Source: Sphaerisporangium flaviroseum (lineage in GTDB: Bacteria > Actinomycetota > Actinomycetes > Streptosporangiales > Streptosporangiaceae). From it: a DNA stretch of 64,000 nt. A model generated the notes under the pieces. It was not told the origin of the DNA and made no database searches. It saw only the letters and a list, made by a program, of their open reading frames with translations. The translations under genes and the position numbers were made by a program. The DNA lies in assembly GCF_039537005.1 (NCBI RefSeq), contig NZ_BAAAZR010000001.1:124001-188000 (forward strand), given 5' to 3'. Below are positions 34,134 through 44,747 of the stretch, one piece after another; position 1 is the first letter of the stretch, and each line of letters begins with the position of its first letter.

Positions 34134-35027
34134 TTCGTCGGCGAGGGTGGCCACCAGTGCCGCGGGGCCCTTGCCCTTGGCCGGGGAGGCCAGGCCGTGC
34201 GCCTCCACCTCGATGTGAGCGCCGCCGATCGCCGGGCCGCCCGAGAGGATCGCGGCCAGGGTGTTCTCCAGGATCGACTGCGTGCCAGGGACCTCGCCGG
34301 TGTGGTTGTGCACATGGCCCAGCTTCACCACCGAGGCCCCGGCGGCGACCACCCCGCGCAGGGCGGCACCGGGCTCCTCCACCCCGCAGGTCAGGTGGCA
34401 GGCGTCCAGGCAGACCCCGAGGTACTCCGAGTCGATGCCGCACACCCGCTCCACCGCCTGCTCGGTGGTCTCCAGCACGCAGCCCGGCCACGGCTGGAAG
34501 CCCACTCTGATGGTCTTGCCTGTGACGCTGTGCAGGCCACGGAGCTCGCGCGAGAGCCGGTCGAGCCTGCGGGAGGCGATCGCGTGCAGGTCGGCCGGCC
34601 AGTCACGCCGCCAGCCGATGGGGATGGTGGAAATGCTGCCGAACCGCACATCCTCGGGAAGCAGGAAGGCGAGGATCTTAGCCAGGGCCATCGTGTAGCG
34701 GTAGCGCTCGGGCTTGGCCCAGTCGGGACCCGGGGTGTCCTGGCCCATCCCCCGCCCGCCCGCGCCGTTCAGGCTGACGACCTCCAGGCCACGCTCCTCC
34801 AGCGAGCGGCGAAGCCGTACAAGCTCGATGCGGTCGGCGATGAGGTGATCGGCGACGGCAGGGGCGAGCCACAACCCGATGCCGAGCCGGTCGACGCCGA
34901 GCCGCCTTCGCACGGGTACGGCGTAACGGGTCAGGTGGGCGATGAGATTCTCCAGGTCCTCCGCGGGGTGCACGCCCGCGTTGTAGGACAGGTGAACGAG
35001 CGTGCCGTCCTCATGACACAGGCGCAT
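34080..35027 (-). CDS. EboE-like TIM-barrel protein
   Basis: A 315-residue TIM-barrel protein. The N-terminus MRLCHEDGTLVHLSYNAGVHP and the AEDLENLIAHL segment match the 'metabolite traffic protein EboE' family, as do ISTIPIGWRRDW, VGFQPWPGCVLET and VCLDACHLTCGVEEP. The family belongs to the xylose-isomerase-like barrel group, whose eboABCDEF clusters are linked to transport of secondary metabolites. No other ebo gene is present here. The LNGFPYGGFH-like motif expected after the second strand is replaced by LNGAGGRGMGQ, so this may be a diverged orphan. Start is the ATG at 35025-35027. Confidence 0.65.
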   Translation of the reverse strand: MRLCHEDGTLVHLSYNAGVHPAEDLENLIAHLTRYAVPVRRRLGVDRLGIGLWLAPAVADHLIADRIELVRLRRSLEERGLEVVSLNGAGGRGMGQDTPGPDWAKPERYRYTMALAKILAFLLPEDVRFGSISTIPIGWRRDWPADLHAIASRRLDRLSRELRGLHSVTGKTIRVGFQPWPGCVLETTEQAVERVCGIDSEYLGVCLDACHLTCGVEEPGAALRGVVAAGASVVKLGHVHNHTGEVPGTQSILENTLAAILSGGPAIGGAHIEVEAHGLASPAKGKGPAALVATLADELDWTRRNLTGLGLKLAA

Positions 35028-35341
35028 TGGGTGGTTCCTCCCTGGGCGTACAACGCTTCGAACCTCGTCCGCTTCACGTGGCCTGGCGCTCCACATGCGA
35101 CAGAGAGGTCCCCCCTGCCGGAATCCGGCTTGGCCCGCCCGAGTCTGCCTGGAGCGCACCGTCGCACGCGTCCTCCCGGCAGCGGATCCCCCGCTACGCC
35201 GGTGGGGGGACCTCGGTGGTGATCACCGTACTCAGCCGTACCTGTGTGCCTCTTGACGGAGGCTTTTCCCGATTCGCTCTACGGAGTGTAGTACTACCTT
35301 CGGTGGTGTCGTAGCGAATCACACCAAAGTGATCTCACGAA
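35028..35341. other. Intergenic region upstream of the EboE-like gene
   Basis: No convincing gene. It presumably holds the promoter of the EboE-like gene. A TACGGAGTGTAGTACTACC stretch near 35280 contains a short GTAGTAC dyad of unknown meaning. Confidence 0.4.
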
Positions 35342-35389
35342 ATACGAAAGACCCCTCGTGAGGTGCTCCTCACAAGGGGTCCTTCGTAT
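35342..35389 (-). terminator. Terminator of clpC
   Basis: A long hairpin: 22-nt arms at 35342-35363 and 35368-35389 with a 4-nt loop and only a couple of mismatches, some of which become G-U on the clpC strand. It lies about 105 nt beyond the clpC stop, with the tail repeat between. Confidence 0.85.
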
Positions 35390-35452
35390 GTCACCTGCCG
35401 GGCGGCCACCGGCCGCCCGCGGGCTTTACCGCTGCGAGCGGACCTTGCGGCC

Positions 35453-35494
35453 GCGTGCGGACCTTACGGCCGGGTGCGGATCCGCGTGCGGACC

Positions 35495-35514
<20 letters not shown>
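35453..35514. repeat. Tandem duplication, two 31-bp copies at the clpC 3' end
   Basis: Copies begin GCGTGCGGACCTTACGGCCG at 35453 and 35484; a third, shorter relative starts at 35434. The copy at 35484 contains the clpC stop (TTA at 35495-35497), and the copy at 35453 reproduces that stop triplet at 35464-35466. Confidence 0.85.
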
Positions 35515-38047
<2,533 letters not shown>

Positions 38048-38359
38048 CTCGTCGCTCCCTCACAGAGCGGTCAGGCAGCTCGGGATATCCGGGCCCGCCG
38101 CATCCGCATGCTAGCCCCGACCGGTGACCGCTCAATACAGGAGACGTTCCCCGAGAGCAGGGCGTTCACGCTCCATCCAACTACTGTTGGGGGGTCACAT
38201 GTTCCCGCTACGCCGCAAGCGAACGACGTTTAACTTCCCCGATTTACGTGAACCCCTCGGCCGCGCGCCGGACGATCACGCTCGGATAACACGATCATGC
38301 GGCTATGACGGCGATTGATGACCCTGCGCCGCCATAGCCGAATGATCACAAACAGCTCG
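38048..38359. other. clpC upstream region
   Basis: Between the clpC start and the lsr2 stop. It contains the ClgR-like box, a CCAAC-tact-GTTGG dyad near 38177 and presumably the clpC promoter. I see no gene. Confidence 0.5.
38210..38224. promoter_or_regulatory. Candidate ClgR box upstream of clpC
   Basis: ACGCCGCAAGCGAAC matches the published ClgR pattern CGCY-N-A-N-RGCG with W/W/S flank, except that the central A is C. ClgR activates clp genes in Streptomyces and Corynebacterium. Position and match are good; binding is not shown. Confidence 0.5.
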
Positions 38360-38692
38360 TCAGTGTGCCGCTTCGTACTGCTCGACCACGGAGGAGGCAA
38401 TACGACCGCGCTCACTCACGGAGATCCCGTGAGCCTTGGCCCACGCCCGGATCTCAGAGCTCTTTTCACGGGACGGACGCTGGCCACCGCCACGCTTACG
38501 GCCACGGGCGGAGGTGCCCTCGGCCCTACGGGCGCTGGAGACGAAAGAGGACAGCGCCTCGCGCAGCTTCTTGGCGTTGTCGCCGCTCAGGTCAATCTCG
38601 TAAGCGGAGCCATCAATCGCGAAGGTGACAGTCTCATTGGCCTCGCCACCATCGAGGTCGTCGATGAGTATCTTCTGGATCTGCGTGGCCAT
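38360..38692 (-). CDS. lsr2: Nucleoid-associated protein Lsr2
   Basis: A 110-residue H-NS-like xenogeneic silencer. The N-terminal dimerisation domain is MATQIQKILIDDLDGGEANE through YEIDLSGDNAKKLREAL, and the C-terminal DNA-binding domain is REWA-like (EIRAWAKAHGISVSERGRI) with the minor-groove RGR. A basic linker (SARGRKRGGGQRPSR) connects them. The ATG at 38690-38692 is the family start. It precedes clpC in the order conserved in filamentous actinomycetes and probably coats AT-rich acquired DNA. Confidence 0.97.
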   Translation of the reverse strand: MATQIQKILIDDLDGGEANETVTFAIDGSAYEIDLSGDNAKKLREALSSFVSSARRAEGTSARGRKRGGGQRPSREKSSEIRAWAKAHGISVSERGRIASSVVEQYEAAH

Positions 38693-38812
38693 CTGGCAAT
38701 CCTTTCGCAGAGCATTGTTCGATTCGCCAGCTAAACATATACCCGGTACCCCTGGCTGACAATTCAAGGAACCTGTGGATACTCGGGGAACTCGGGCAGC
38801 GGGCCTGCCGGG

Positions 38813-38962
38813 TCAGTCGGAAGAAGCCTCAGGCGACTTCTCAGAGGCTTCCGCCTCCTGCCGCCGGCCCGCCGCTTCGGAACGCATCAGCTTCACGACC
38901 CCGATGATGACCACCGCGGCGACTACCGCCGGAGGTATCAAGGCGGACAATACATCGTTCAT
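38813..38962 (-). CDS. Small single-span membrane protein
   Basis: A 49-residue protein reading MNDVLSALIPPAVVAAVVII and so on. Residues 4-25 form one membrane helix, followed by a charged cytoplasmic tail rich in Arg, Glu and Ser. A GAGGATCA lies just before the ATG at 38960-38962. It is separated from lsr2 by 120 nt on the same strand. It is short but has a convincing membrane helix, start and stop. Similar short proteins upstream of lsr2 occur in related genomes as I recall; function unknown. Confidence 0.65.
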   Translation of the reverse strand: MNDVLSALIPPAVVAAVVIIGVVKLMRSEAAGRRQEAEASEKSPEASSD

Positions 38963-39207
38963 TGATCCTCGCTCCACGCGGGGGGGGTGGCATTAGCCGA
39001 CCCCCACGTTAATTGTCACACGAGCCTCGCTGAGTCTGTACCAGGGTTGGCTGATCCGGGAGTCAGGATCCGACTCTATCCCCACAGGAGGTCAGCGCGT
39101 GTTGCGGGGCGGCGCCCATACCCGGCCGAAGGACCGTTCCAGAGCATTCCCCGTCTCTCCAGCCGTCTTACCGGATGGCCCAGGAAAGGTGATGGCCCCG
39201 AAAACAC

Positions 39208-39240
39208 GGGCGGGGCGGTCGCAGTGCGACCGCCCCGCCC
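39208..39240. terminator. Terminator after the first RDD gene
   Basis: A perfect 15-bp GC stem (GGGCGGGGCGGTCGC at 39208-39222, complement at 39226-39240) with a 3-nt loop, beginning 13 nt past the RDD stop. On the minus strand it is followed by GTGTTTT. Confidence 0.9.
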
Positions 39241-39252
39241 ATAAACCTGATC

Positions 39253-39900
39253 TCAGCGTGGCACCTTGACGACTACGGTGCCCGCGAGCTTGTCGTGCAG
39301 CCCCTGCTGTAGCGGCTTGTCCGTGAGGATTAGCACGCCCAGCACGAGCACGAAGATGGAGGACAGCCATCCCAGGATCGGAATGCCGTAGAGAACCATC
39401 ACGCCCGGGAAGATAGCCGAACGCTTCATCACGTTCGCCGAATCGAGGGCGCCGCCGCCGACACCGGCAAGGCGGATCTTCATGACCTTCTTGCCGAGGG
39501 TCTGCCCGTCCTTCGAATGCAGCACATAGTCGTACGCGGCATACGCGCCGAACGCGATGATCCCCGCGATCAGGGCCGGCAGCACGCTTCCCGGCGTCAA
39601 GGTCGGGTTCGCCAGGATGTCCGCGAGGGAGGGCGCGAAGATCGAAGTGAGGATGGAACTGAGGATCACGTAGACAACGGAGAAGATGATGTTGTCGATG
39701 ATCCGCGCCACGAGGCGCTCCCACCATTCGGCGAGCGGCGCGGGGGCCCCAGGGGGAAGCGGGGCGCCCTGCGGGCCTCCATACGGGGCGGGACCGGCGC
39801 CGTAGGGGTTGTCGTACCCGCCACCCTGCGGGCCTCCGTAAGGCTGACCGGGAGGCGGCGGAGGCTGGTAGGGGTTGCCGGGGGGTGGTTCTGCCGTCAT
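39253..39900 (-). CDS. RDD-family membrane protein with short Pro/Gly/Tyr-rich N-terminus
   Basis: A 215-residue protein. Residues 1-65 are Pro/Gly/Tyr-rich and cytoplasmic (PPPGNPYQPPPPPGQPYGG). The RDD domain follows with PLAEWWERLVARIIDNIIF, the QTLGKKVMKIRL motif, and about four membrane segments, ending LHDKLAGTVVVKVPR. RDD proteins are often of unknown role; some affect ion balance. It is paralogous to the neighbouring gene at 40207-41541, with the same APAPLAEWW junction. Start is the ATG at 39898-39900. Confidence 0.88.
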   Translation of the reverse strand: MTAEPPPGNPYQPPPPPGQPYGGPQGGGYDNPYGAGPAPYGGPQGAPLPPGAPAPLAEWWERLVARIIDNIIFSVVYVILSSILTSIFAPSLADILANPTLTPGSVLPALIAGIIAFGAYAAYDYVLHSKDGQTLGKKVMKIRLAGVGGGALDSANVMKRSAIFPGVMVLYGIPILGWLSSIFVLVLGVLILTDKPLQQGLHDKLAGTVVVKVPR

Positions 39901-40168
39901 TTGATTGCCTTTCGCGACAGGCGAAGGAAGCTGCGTTTGATGCAAGGTCCTATCGCATGTACGGGGATGTCCGTTACCGGTTCACCAACCTCGTCGAGGT
40001 GGGTCTCGCGAGCCTGGCCGTACGGTCCTCCGGCGGAGCCGCCCCGCGGTTCACGAGGGGTTCCGTCCGAAGTATCACGAACGAGTTGGCCTGAGCGTCT
40101 CATGGATCCGACGGAGGATCTCCGGAACTGAGCGCCCGGATGCTCACAGACCGGACACAGAATGCGAA
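39901..40168. other. Intergenic region between the two RDD genes
   Basis: No gene seen. It presumably contains the promoter of the first RDD gene, because the terminator of the second lies at its far end. Confidence 0.4.
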
Positions 40169-40198
40169 AAGGGCCGGAGGACGAATCCTCCGGCCCTT
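40169..40198. terminator. Terminator after the second RDD gene
   Basis: A perfect 13-bp stem (AAGGGCCGGAGGA at 40169-40181, complement at 40186-40198) with a CGAA loop, 9 nt past the stop and followed on the minus strand by TTTTCGC. Confidence 0.92.
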
Positions 40199-40206
40199 GC
40201 AAAGCG

Positions 40207-41541
40207 TTACTTGATCTTAACGACCACCGTGTTCGCGACCTTGTCGTGCAGGCACTGCTGGAGCGGCTTGTCCCAGAACAGCCACAGGACGTTCACGAGG
40301 GTGAAGATGCTGCTGAGCCAGCCGACGAAGGGGATCCACCGCAGAAGCTGCGGCCCGTAGAGCACTCCCGCGCGCTTGCCCGCCACGTCGGTGCTCAGGC
40401 CGGCGGCGTTCAGGGTGCCGCCCACGGGGACGACCTTGATCCCCATGACGATCTTGCCTACCGTCTGCCCGCGCTGCTTGAGCATCAGGAACTCGTAGAC
40501 CACATAGATGAGGCCGAGAACCAGGCCGCTGACCAGGCCGGAGGCGAAGATCCAGCTCGGCTCCGTGATCGCCCCGGTGTTCGGGTCGAAGCTGGTGACG
40601 TAGAAGGCGGCCAGCGCGATGCTCAGGATGATCGTCGGGACCGCGAGGATCAGGCCGTCGATGAGGCGGGCGACGAGGCGCTGCCACCACTCGGCCAGCG
40701 GCGCCGGCGCTCCGGGAGGCTGCACGCCCGTGGCGCCGTACGGCTGCTGGTAGCCGCCCTGGGCGTACCCCGGCTGACCGTAGGCCGGCTGGGCGTACCC
40801 GGGCTGCTGGCCGTACTGCTGCTGGCCCTGCATGCCCGGCTGGCCGTACTGCTGCTGGCCCTGGACTCCCGGCTGGCCGTACTGCTGGCCGTAGCCCTGG
40901 TCACCGTAGCCCTGCTGCTGGCCGTACTGCTGCTGCTGACCGTACTGGCCCTGCTGGCCGTACGCCTGCTGCTCGTAGCCGGGCTGCTGGCCGTACTGCT
41001 GCTGACCCTGCTGGCCGTACTGCTGCTGGCCGTACGCCTGCTGCTGGTCGTAGCCGGGCTGCTGGCCATAGCCCTGCTGCCCGTACGCCTGCTGGTCCTG
41101 GCCGGGCTGCTGGCCGTACTGCTGCTGGCCCTGCAGACCGTAGCCCTGCTGCTGGCCGTACGGCTGCTGCTGGCCGTAGCCCTGCTGCTGGCCGTACGGC
41201 TGCTGCTGGCCGTAGCCCTGCTGCCCGTACGACTGGTGTGGGCCGGTCTGGGACTCGGGCTGGCCGTATCCCTGCTGGCCGTACTGCTGGCCCGGTGTCT
41301 GGGACTGCTGGGGATAGCTCTGCCCGTACGACCCGGTCGCGCCCTGCTGGCCGTACGCGCCTTGCTGCCCGTAGGACTGGGGGTAGCTGTTCTCCGATGT
41401 CTGCTGGGGACGGTGAACGACCGTCACCTCCGGATCGGCGCCTGGCCGATCGGTGTTCTGCTGCCCATATTGCGGAGACCCGGATGACGATTGATCATCG
41501 TCCGATTCGTCCCGTGGGTACGGCGGCTGTCCGGTGCTCAC
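40207..41541 (-). CDS. RDD-family membrane protein with very long Q/Y/G-rich N-terminal region
   Basis: A 444-residue protein. Residues about 20-265 are almost entirely Gln, Tyr and Gly with some Pro, in repeats of YGQQQ and YGQQGYGQQ type. From about 268 (PLAEWWQRLVARLIDGLILA) an ordinary RDD domain follows, with RGQTVGKIVMGIKV and the C-terminus LHDKVANTVVVKIK. The Q/Y/G region is predicted to be disordered and resembles prion-like, phase-separating sequences; that comparison is mine. Start is GTG 41539-41541. It is paralogous to the RDD gene at 39253 but has a region about four times longer. It should be anchored in the membrane with the disordered part in the cytoplasm. Confidence 0.9.
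   Translation of the reverse strand: MSTGQPPYPRDESDDDQSSSGSPQYGQQNTDRPGADPEVTVVHRPQQTSENSYPQSYGQQGAYGQQGATGSYGQSYPQQSQTPGQQYGQQGYGQPESQTGPHQSYGQQGYGQQQPYGQQQGYGQQQPYGQQQGYGLQGQQQYGQQPGQDQQAYGQQGYGQQPGYDQQQAYGQQQYGQQGQQQYGQQPGYEQQAYGQQGQYGQQQQYGQQQGYGDQGYGQQYGQPGVQGQQQYGQPGMQGQQQYGQQPGYAQPAYGQPGYAQGGYQQPYGATGVQPPGAPAPLAEWWQRLVARLIDGLILAVPTIILSIALAAFYVTSFDPNTGAITEPSWIFASGLVSGLVLGLIYVVYEFLMLKQRGQTVGKIVMGIKVVPVGGTLNAAGLSTDVAGKRAGVLYGPQLLRWIPFVGWLSSIFTLVNVLWLFWDKPLQQCLHDKVANTVVVKIK
40740..41400 (-). repeat. Codon-level repeats encoding the Q/Y/G-rich region
   Basis: A dense array of short imperfect repeats (CTGCTGGCCGTA-type units on the plus strand) encoding YGQQ motifs. Two near-identical blocks encoding QQPYGQQQGYG lie in tandem. 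Such arrays are prone to expansion and contraction. Confidence 0.85.
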
Positions 41542-41657
41542 CGTGTCACCTCACTTCGGCTTCGCATGCGGCATATGTCAGACACACATGCTGTGGTGTT
41601 GCCCAACGTAGCGACAGTGGCATCAACAGTCACCTTTCCATCGCGTCATCCCGCAGG

Positions 41658-42203
41658 TCAAGATCGCGGGGTCAAATGGAGAAGCATGCGCGTGTTGCGG
41701 AGGGTGTTCGGCTTGACGTGCTCCAGATCGAGGAACTCGGCGACGCCCTCATCGTAGGAGTCCAGCAACTCGGCGTACACCTCAGGTGAGACAGGAGTCC
41801 CCAGGATGGGCGCGAAACCGTGCTTGGCGAAGAAGTCCACCTCGAAGGTCAGGCAGAAGACCCGGCGCAATCCCAGCTCGCGGGCGGTGTCGATGAGGGC
41901 GGCGACGATCATGTGGCCGATGCCGAGGCCACGGCAACTCGCGTCGACGGCGACGGTCCGGATCTCCGCGAGGTCCTCCCACAGGACGTGCAGCGCCCCG
42001 CAGCCGACGATCGTCCCATCCCTCTCGGCCACCCAGAACTCCTGGACGTCTTCGTAGAGGGTGACGATCGATTTGCGCAGGAGGCGTGGTCCCGCTCCGG
42101 AATAGGTGTCGACCAGACGGCCGATGGCCCGGACGTCGGGGGTGCGGGCTCGCCTGACGGCGAGCGTGCTGCCGGCGGGTACGGGGTCCACGACCTGCTC
42201 CAT
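41658..42203 (-). CDS. GNAT acetyltransferase, probable amino-acid N-acetyltransferase
   Basis: A 181-residue GNAT protein. The acetyl-CoA loop is VDASCRGLGIGHMIVAALID, preceded by EIRTVAV, and VFCLTFEVDFFAKHGFAPI matches the ArgA-like N-acetylglutamate synthases of actinobacteria (Rv2747 type). It would acetylate glutamate, the first step of arginine synthesis. No other arg gene is near, as is usual for this family. Start is the ATG at 42201-42203. Confidence 0.85.
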   Translation of the reverse strand: MEQVVDPVPAGSTLAVRRARTPDVRAIGRLVDTYSGAGPRLLRKSIVTLYEDVQEFWVAERDGTIVGCGALHVLWEDLAEIRTVAVDASCRGLGIGHMIVAALIDTARELGLRRVFCLTFEVDFFAKHGFAPILGTPVSPEVYAELLDSYDEGVAEFLDLEHVKPNTLRNTRMLLHLTPRS

Positions 42204-42551
42204 GACCCGCCAGCGTATCCGCCGAAGGCGATCGCCTCGCCCCGGCGGTGAAGGTTCGTGCCCGGTAACGGTCCGTCCGAAATACCTTCCGGCCTTTGCC
42301 GTCGTCGCGGTGGGTAGTCGACAGACCGCGATGCGTCAAAATCCCAGCGTTGGCGACATTTCCCATCACACCGACTCGTGGACCTGCGGCTTCCCTCACA
42401 CGGGAGGGTCAAAAGCACGTCAACGCAGGGTAATGCGGGTTCGCCGCCCCATCCGGCGTGATCTCCCCGTGACGTGCCGGTTGTGAAACCTCTACAGAAT
42501 CGGCAGTTCTGGTTGAGCAGGAACCTCGACTGCACTAGTGTCCAGCGTCAA
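42204..42551. other. Intergenic region before the c-di-AMP riboswitch
   Basis: No gene seen. It should contain the divergent promoters of the acetyltransferase and of the riboswitch-controlled NlpC/P60 gene. Confidence 0.4.
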
Positions 42552-42757
42552 TGTCGGTCATCGCGAGGCGGTGGCCGAACCGCCTAATCCTGGTCACGTC
42601 CCAAAGTGGCAGGGAATCGGGGACCCAATGGTGCGAGACGAGGCCCTGCCCTCGACGAACCACCACCCCTGGGGTGAATCCGACGCGATCCTCCACGGTG
42701 ATGTGCTCGGTAGGGCTGCTCCGGCCCGAACCCGTCAGCTAACCCGGTAGGCGGACA
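42552..42757 (+). ncRNA. ydaO/yuaA-type c-di-AMP riboswitch
   Basis: The leader carries the conserved blocks of the ydaO class in order: GGTGGCCGAACCGCCTAATCC, GGGGACCCAATG, CTGGGGTGAATCC, TAGGGCTGCTCC, and CCCGAACCCGTCAGCTAACC (first block shortened here by family variation) with GGTAGGCG at the end. It ends 17 nt before the TTG start of an NlpC/P60 cell-wall hydrolase, the usual target in actinobacteria. High c-di-AMP is known to turn off such genes. DisA, the likely ligand source, is at 30608. Confidence 0.93.
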
Positions 42758-42774
42758 AGGAGAGGAGCTCGTCG

Positions 42775-43854
42775 TTGGAGCCTAGGCGCACGCCTGGACA
42801 GAGTGCGGGCAGGCATGCCCGTTCCCGAGAACGAAGCCCGCGTTACTGGCTCGGCAGAGTCACGGCGGCGTCCTGGCGCGCTCCACGCCGGATCGCGCTC
42901 ATCGCCCTCACCCTCACGGCCGTGACGTTCGGGTCCCCCCTGGTGGCGGCGACCGCCGAACCCAAGCCCAGCCTCAACGAGCTGAAGGCCAAGGTCGAGC
43001 GGCTGTACGAGCAGATCGAGTCGCTCACCGAGCAGTACAACGGCCAGAAGGAACGTCTCAAGCAGGCGCGGCGGTCGGCCGAGCTGGCCAAGAAGACGCT
43101 CGCCAGGAGCGAGACCGACCTCGAGGAGAAGCGCCGCAAGGCCGGGCTGTACGCCCAGGACGCCTACATGACGGGCGGCGTCGGTTCCTCCCTCGCACTG
43201 GCCATGTCGGGCGACCCCGAGGGGTACCTCGACCGCGCGGCCACGACCTACGCCCTCCAGATGCAGCAGGGCGAGGAGGTCGCCCAGATCACCAAGGCCA
43301 TGGACATCGCCGAGCGTGCCAAGGCGAGCGCCAAGGCCCGCGAGGTGGAGGTCAAGAAGCTCGTCAGCGACCTGTCGTCGCAGCAGGACAAGATCCGCAA
43401 GTTGGTCGCCCAGACCGAGACCAACCTTTTCAAGCGGGCTCTTTCACAGGCGGGCCAGACATTCGGCAGGGCCACCCGTATCGACATCCCGATCCCGGGC
43501 AAGGGCAAGGCCGCAGAGGCCACCAAGTGGGCGCTGACACAACAGCTCAAGCCGTACGTCTGGGGCGCGGCGGGACCGGGGAGCTACGACTGCTCCGGGC
43601 TGGTCCTGTGGGCTTACCAAAAGGTCGGCATCAGCCTCCCGCACTACACCGGTGACCAGTGGACCGCCGGCACCCACGTGTCCCGGCAGGATCTGCGCCC
43701 CGGCGACCTGGTCTTCTTCTACAGCGACCTGCACCACGTGGGCATCTACATCGGCGGCGGCATGATGGTGCACGCCCCTCGCACGGGCGACGTCGTACGG
43801 GTGGTCCCGCTCGGCAACCGGCCGTTCGTCGGTGGCGTGCGCATCGCCGACTGA
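42775..43854 (+). CDS. NlpC/P60 cell-wall endopeptidase with coiled coil (RpfB/RipA-like)
   Basis: A 359-residue secreted hydrolase. A basic leader and signal segment (IALIALTLTAVTFGSPLVAATA) precede a long coiled coil (about 65-230) and a C-terminal NlpC/P60 domain. The catalytic Cys is in YDCSGLVLWAY, the His in HHVGIYIGGG, and the third polar residue is the His of MVHAPRTG. It cleaves peptidoglycan stem peptides. The start is TTG 42775 with AGGAG 7 nt upstream, and it follows directly on a c-di-AMP riboswitch, so its expression should fall as c-di-AMP rises. Confidence 0.93.
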   Translation: MEPRRTPGQSAGRHARSRERSPRYWLGRVTAASWRAPRRIALIALTLTAVTFGSPLVAATAEPKPSLNELKAKVERLYEQIESLTEQYNGQKERLKQARRSAELAKKTLARSETDLEEKRRKAGLYAQDAYMTGGVGSSLALAMSGDPEGYLDRAATTYALQMQQGEEVAQITKAMDIAERAKASAKAREVEVKKLVSDLSSQQDKIRKLVAQTETNLFKRALSQAGQTFGRATRIDIPIPGKGKAAEATKWALTQQLKPYVWGAAGPGSYDCSGLVLWAYQKVGISLPHYTGDQWTAGTHVSRQDLRPGDLVFFYSDLHHVGIYIGGGMMVHAPRTGDVVRVVPLGNRPFVGGVRIAD

Positions 43855-43956
43855 CGGACACGACCAGCCCTTTCCGGGACGCGTCGTACACCGCGCAGGC
43901 GATGAACCCGGCCTGCCCGGTGTATCGCGCCTGCCCGTGAGGGCCGGTGCGGTGGG

Positions 43957-44205
43957 CTAGATGAGCCTCCGGCGCGCCGCCCAGGCCACCGCCTCGATGG
44001 CGGTGGCGACTCCTATGCGGTCGCAGATGCCGCGAAGGCGGCGCCGTACCGTGCGGCCGCTCACATCAAGCCGGCGACCCACCCGGTCGACGGTGACGCC
44101 CTTGGCCAACTCGGCGAGCAATAAAAGATCATCATCACTCAATCCCACACCGTCTGATCCCGGAGGAATGTCATTCCCTCGGGAAACCAGATCCGGATAC
44201 GCCAT
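43957..44205 (-). CDS. Small LuxR-type helix-turn-helix protein
   Basis: An 82-residue protein consisting essentially of one GerE/LuxR DNA-binding domain: LSDDDLLLLAELAKGVTVDRVGRRL, then VSGRTVRRRLRGICDRIGV. The N-terminal ~20 residues are unstructured and there is no receiver or sensor domain. Stand-alone LuxR domains of this size are frequent in actinomycetes. It converges with the NlpC/P60 gene. Start is the ATG at 44203-44205. Confidence 0.8.
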   Translation of the reverse strand: MAYPDLVSRGNDIPPGSDGVGLSDDDLLLLAELAKGVTVDRVGRRLDVSGRTVRRRLRGICDRIGVATAIEAVAWAARRRLI

Positions 44206-44747
44206 CGGGTGTCCTTCCCCACGACGAACTCGGCAACATACTGGAATGCATCGGCCCGCCCGTCAGGAACGGTAAACGCCACCTTGAAAGGTCGTCAAGC
44301 ACTGACCGCGTTACGCGTTACGTTCGTGATTGACATACCTGCCCATATGTGAACTACTCATGACATGTCTGCGAACCTCTAGGACTGGGCCGACGCCGAC
44401 CGACGCCGCCGGGGCGACCCGGCCCCAGCGGGGCGAGGCCCGACCGGACTCCTGGTGGATGGCGGATTCGCCGGCCCAGCCGCCTCGATCGCTACGGTCG
44501 CGGATATATGATCAGAGCCCTATGCGCCGAATTCGCGCCGGAAATGGCAGCCCCTTTCTGACATTTTCCGGCAGCACGCGCCCGGCGGTGTGACATCCCG
44601 GCGGCAGATGGATTCACGGCACCGATCATGGCCCGGTGTCGTAAACGACACGGGTCGTCCGCACGTTCCTGATAGCGATCTCCACGCGCCGCCCGATCGG
44701 CGGCGGGTTCATAGAGTCCGGCCACACGGGTGACCGGACGAAAGGGA
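44206..44747. other. Intergenic region with no convincing gene
   Basis: These 542 nt lie between the small LuxR gene start and the coaX stop. It is less GC-rich in parts (for example near 44320), but the open frames are short and unlike proteins. I see no clear hairpin or riboswitch. Confidence 0.45.
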
